Source: DATCJU01 sp036562635
GTDB lineage: Bacteria > Actinomycetota > Actinomycetes > Mycobacteriales > Pseudonocardiaceae
NCBI GenBank assembly: GCA_036562635.1
Contig: DATCJU010000042.1
Span: forward strand, 1-14,661
Reading direction: 5' to 3'
DNA length: 14,661 bases
A program made the position numbers and the translations under genes. Each line of letters opens with the position of its first letter. Position 1 is the first letter of the stretch. This document shows, piece by piece, positions 12,758-14,661 of this stretch. The notes under the pieces were generated by a model, which saw only the letters and a list, made by a program, of their open reading frames with translations, was not told the DNA's origin and searched no databases.

Positions 12758-14551
12758 ATGCTGGGCTACCGGTTGTTCGTCGAGGTCGGAGGTGACCGCA
12801 GAAAAATCGAGAAGGACACCCGTGAGCAATTCCTCGCGTGGCTGCGGCGGGAGAGGTACGACACGGACGCACTGGAATCCGGGCGACTCGTCCCCGTGGG
12901 CGAAAGGGCGCGGGGGCAGTTGCTCGAACTGTCCAGGGAGGACGGTTCGCGGGCGTTCCGTGCCGTCCTGAAGGAGAACAGGGAAACCGGACGCCGGGTG
13001 ACCCGGCTGACCGTGGACGTACCCGGTTCCGAGGAACGGAAACCCTGGTTGTGGCTCGAGGTCGAGTCACCCGACGAGCGTTACGTCGCCACCCCCCGGC
13101 TGGCATGTGACCTGCTCAGCGTGTTCGACGCGTGGGACGGGGGTGTCCGGCTGGGCACCGTGCCGGTCCATGTCGGCGTGGACGGTGCCGATGCCCTCGT
13201 CGATGCGGTGCTCGACCCGTCCCGCCGTGGTCTGGTGTTCGTCGCAAGCGTGGACGAGCAGGGTTCGGGCACCCAGTGGCTCTCGAACCTGAAGTGGTTT
13301 CTGCAGGAGACGGTCGGTCTGGCCGGCGCATACGTGCTCGATCCCGCGGCGACGGTCGCCTTCAACCAGGCGATCGGGCCCCACCATGTGGTGAGTTCGG
13401 GAACGATGCGGACCTTCCGACCCGGGGTGGAGCCGGGCAACCTGCTGGACACGGTCCGGCACCGGGTGCTGAGCAGGGAGCGCATCACCGGTGACCTGGA
13501 CCCCTATCTCGCCAGGCTGCTCGGACGGAGGGCCAGGGAGGCCGTCCTGGAGGCACCGCTGCCCGAGGCCGCGTCACGGGTCGACCGGGAGTTCGAACAG
13601 GAGATCGACAAACGGCTGGTCGCCCCGTTGTCCGTCCCACGGTCGTCGCAGCCGTCGGAGACACTGATCACCACGGCGGACGGATTCGGGGCGACCGTTT
13701 TCCCGGCCCCGCCCGCGGAGGTCCGTGCCGTCCTGGGCGTGCTGGAGGCGGAGCTCGGTGCTGACCTGACACCTGAGCGCGTCCGGGAGACGATCGATCT
13801 CGCCCGACTGGGCCGACAGGCTCGGGAGAACCAGGCGGCCATCGCCGAGCGACTACGCACCTTCGAGGAGCGGGTCGAGCAGCTCACGAACATCGAGGCC
13901 GAGCTGCGCCAGCAGCTCGAGGACACCCAGCTGGAACTGCGGATCTCCGAGGACGAGAAAACGGAGCTCGCCGCAGAGGTGAAGCGGTTGAAGCTGCTGC
14001 TGAAGGATCTCGGCTGGGACGAGGAGACACAGCCACCGGGAGAGGACACGAAGGCCGCCGAGAGACCCGACGGCATCGAGAAGCTGCTGGACCGGCTGAA
14101 CGAGCTCAGGTACGTCGAGTTCACCGGTGATCGTCAACACGTCCTCGAACTCGACAAACACGACAAGGCCGGCGTGTGGGCCGGGAAGATCTGGGACGCC
14201 CTCTGCGCCCTCGACGACTACGTGCGGGCCAAGGCGGAAGGCCTGTGCAACGGTGACGTGGAGAGCTACCTGCGCAACACCCCCAGTGGTTACCGTGGCT
14301 TCTCTCCTCAGCGTCACGGGCGGGACGAGAGCGAGGACGTCAAGCAGAACCCCCGTTTCCGGAAGGCACGGATGCTTCCCGTGCCTCCCGAGGTGGATTC
14401 GGCGGGCAAGGTCTTCATGAGGGCACACTTCAAGATCGCGCAGTGCGGGATGATCAGCCCCCGGCTGCACTACCACGACGACACGGCCCGGTCGGGCAAG
14501 ATCTACGTCGGATACATCGGCCGACACCTGCCCACCAAGAGGACCAACTGA
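12758..14551 (+). CDS. Uncharacterised 597-residue protein with central coiled coil and distinct C-terminal domain
   Basis: I cannot name a family. The start is secure: GAGGAG (12745-12750) lies seven bases before the ATG. Residues 1-125 form a charged alpha/beta region with WLWLEVES near its end. Residues 130-240 look like a Rossmann-type or nuclease-type fold with strands VPVHVGV, GLVFVASV and GAYVLD, then SSGTMRTFRPG and HRVLS, a pattern I loosely associate with uncharacterised actinobacterial proteins. Residues 352-416 are a long heptad-rich, Glu/Arg/Leu-rich coiled coil that should oligomerise. Residues 445-597 form a compact C-terminal domain with clustered polar residues (MRAHFKI, PRLHYHDD, then GKIYVGYIGRHLPT). 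There is no signal peptide or membrane helix, so it is cytosolic. It stands alone with its own terminator. The sensor/coil/effector layout recalls stand-alone defence or stress effectors, but this is inference without a diagnostic motif. Confidence 0.85.
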   Translation: MLGYRLFVEVGGDRRKIEKDTREQFLAWLRRERYDTDALESGRLVPVGERARGQLLELSREDGSRAFRAVLKENRETGRRVTRLTVDVPGSEERKPWLWLEVESPDERYVATPRLACDLLSVFDAWDGGVRLGTVPVHVGVDGADALVDAVLDPSRRGLVFVASVDEQGSGTQWLSNLKWFLQETVGLAGAYVLDPAATVAFNQAIGPHHVVSSGTMRTFRPGVEPGNLLDTVRHRVLSRERITGDLDPYLARLLGRRAREAVLEAPLPEAASRVDREFEQEIDKRLVAPLSVPRSSQPSETLITTADGFGATVFPAPPAEVRAVLGVLEAELGADLTPERVRETIDLARLGRQARENQAAIAERLRTFEERVEQLTNIEAELRQQLEDTQLELRISEDEKTELAAEVKRLKLLLKDLGWDEETQPPGEDTKAAERPDGIEKLLDRLNELRYVEFTGDRQHVLELDKHDKAGVWAGKIWDALCALDDYVRAKAEGLCNGDVESYLRNTPSGYRGFSPQRHGRDESEDVKQNPRFRKARMLPVPPEVDSAGKVFMRAHFKIAQCGMISPRLHYHDDTARSGKIYVGYIGRHLPTKRTN

Positions 14552-14585
14552 GCTGGTGGGCAGGGCACGGAGCCCACCGGTTACC

Positions 14586-14627
14586 GGCCCGCCCACCCAC
14601 CCGGGCCGCCGGGTGGGTGGGCGGGCC
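14586..14627. terminator. Strong hairpin with 19-bp perfect arms
   Basis: GGCCCGCCCACCCACCCGG (14586-14604) and its exact reverse complement (14609-14627) flank a GCCG tetraloop, with a further ACC/GGT pairing outside across a small bulge. It lies 34 bases after the stop of the 597-residue protein gene. Because a minus-strand gene may end at 14634, it is probably a bidirectional terminator between convergent genes. Confidence 0.8.
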
Positions 14628-14633
14628 CCGGTC

Positions 14634-14661
14634 TCAGTTCCGGCCGACCGCGGTGAGCAGG
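14634..14661 (-). CDS. Possible 3' end of a convergent gene running off the window
   Basis: Read on the minus strand, the last bases give LLTAVGRN followed by a TGA (complement of 14634-14636), right after the strong hairpin. GC-ended codons and the position beyond a terminator make a truncated coding end plausible, but eight codons cannot identify a product. Confidence 0.3.

Noticed and set aside
12036..13106. Minus-strand open frame overlapping the start of the 597-residue protein gene
   Set aside because: Arg/Pro/Ser-rich product without motifs; the plus-strand gene there has a strong ribosome site and consistent coding bias.

Overview
The window is GC-rich (third codon positions almost all G or C). 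It shows the usual signs of an actinobacterium: TANNNT-type -10 boxes, paired MEDS-domain/STAS and MEDS-domain/HATPase regulators, and a small zinc-ribbon protein of the DUF6510 type. The style suggests Pseudonocardiales or a related order, but no rRNA or other taxonomic marker is present, so that is inference. I see no tRNA, rRNA, CRISPR array, insertion sequence or phage gene.

Layout. (1) 201-980 (+): a phosphoenolpyruvate mutase/isocitrate lyase superfamily enzyme, convergent with the next block. (2) 6082-1069 (-): a three-gene assimilatory nitrate operon, read as nasC-type molybdopterin nitrate reductase, then a nasB-type FAD/NAD(P)H electron-transfer subunit with a [2Fe-2S] domain, then a NarK-type nitrate/nitrite transporter. 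Both junctions are 4-base ATGA overlaps, so translation is probably coupled. (3) 6083-7077: about 1 kb without a convincing gene, holding an AT-rich island and a 9-bp inverted repeat. (4) 7078-8679 (+): a compact three-gene unit of a small cytosolic sulfite-oxidase-fold molybdoenzyme, a ferredoxin-reductase-like flavoprotein and a DUF6510-like zinc ribbon. (5) 8776-10586 (+): two MEDS-domain regulators overlapping by ATGA, one ending in a STAS domain and one in an HATPase_c domain, together resembling an anti-anti-sigma/anti-sigma switch. (6) 10726-11691 (+): a proline iminopeptidase. (7) 11692-12757: about 1 kb without a confident gene, containing two very small candidate ORFs and a long-range inverted repeat. 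(8) 12758-14551 (+): a 597-residue protein of unknown function with a central coiled coil and a distinctive C-terminal domain, followed by a near-perfect hairpin terminator and perhaps the 3' end of a convergent gene.

How they work together. The nas operon should import nitrate and reduce it to nitrite with NAD(P)H electrons. No nitrite reductase is encoded here, so that step must lie elsewhere. The sulfite-oxidase-fold unit next door also needs molybdenum cofactor, but its substrate cannot be read from the sequence. The regulator pair probably senses a small ligand or redox state and controls an unidentified partner, because no sigma factor is in the window. The two most under-described items are the 597-residue coiled-coil protein, which could be a stand-alone effector (speculative), and the MEDS-STAS/MEDS-HATPase pair, whose STAS domain lacks the usual phosphorylatable serine.
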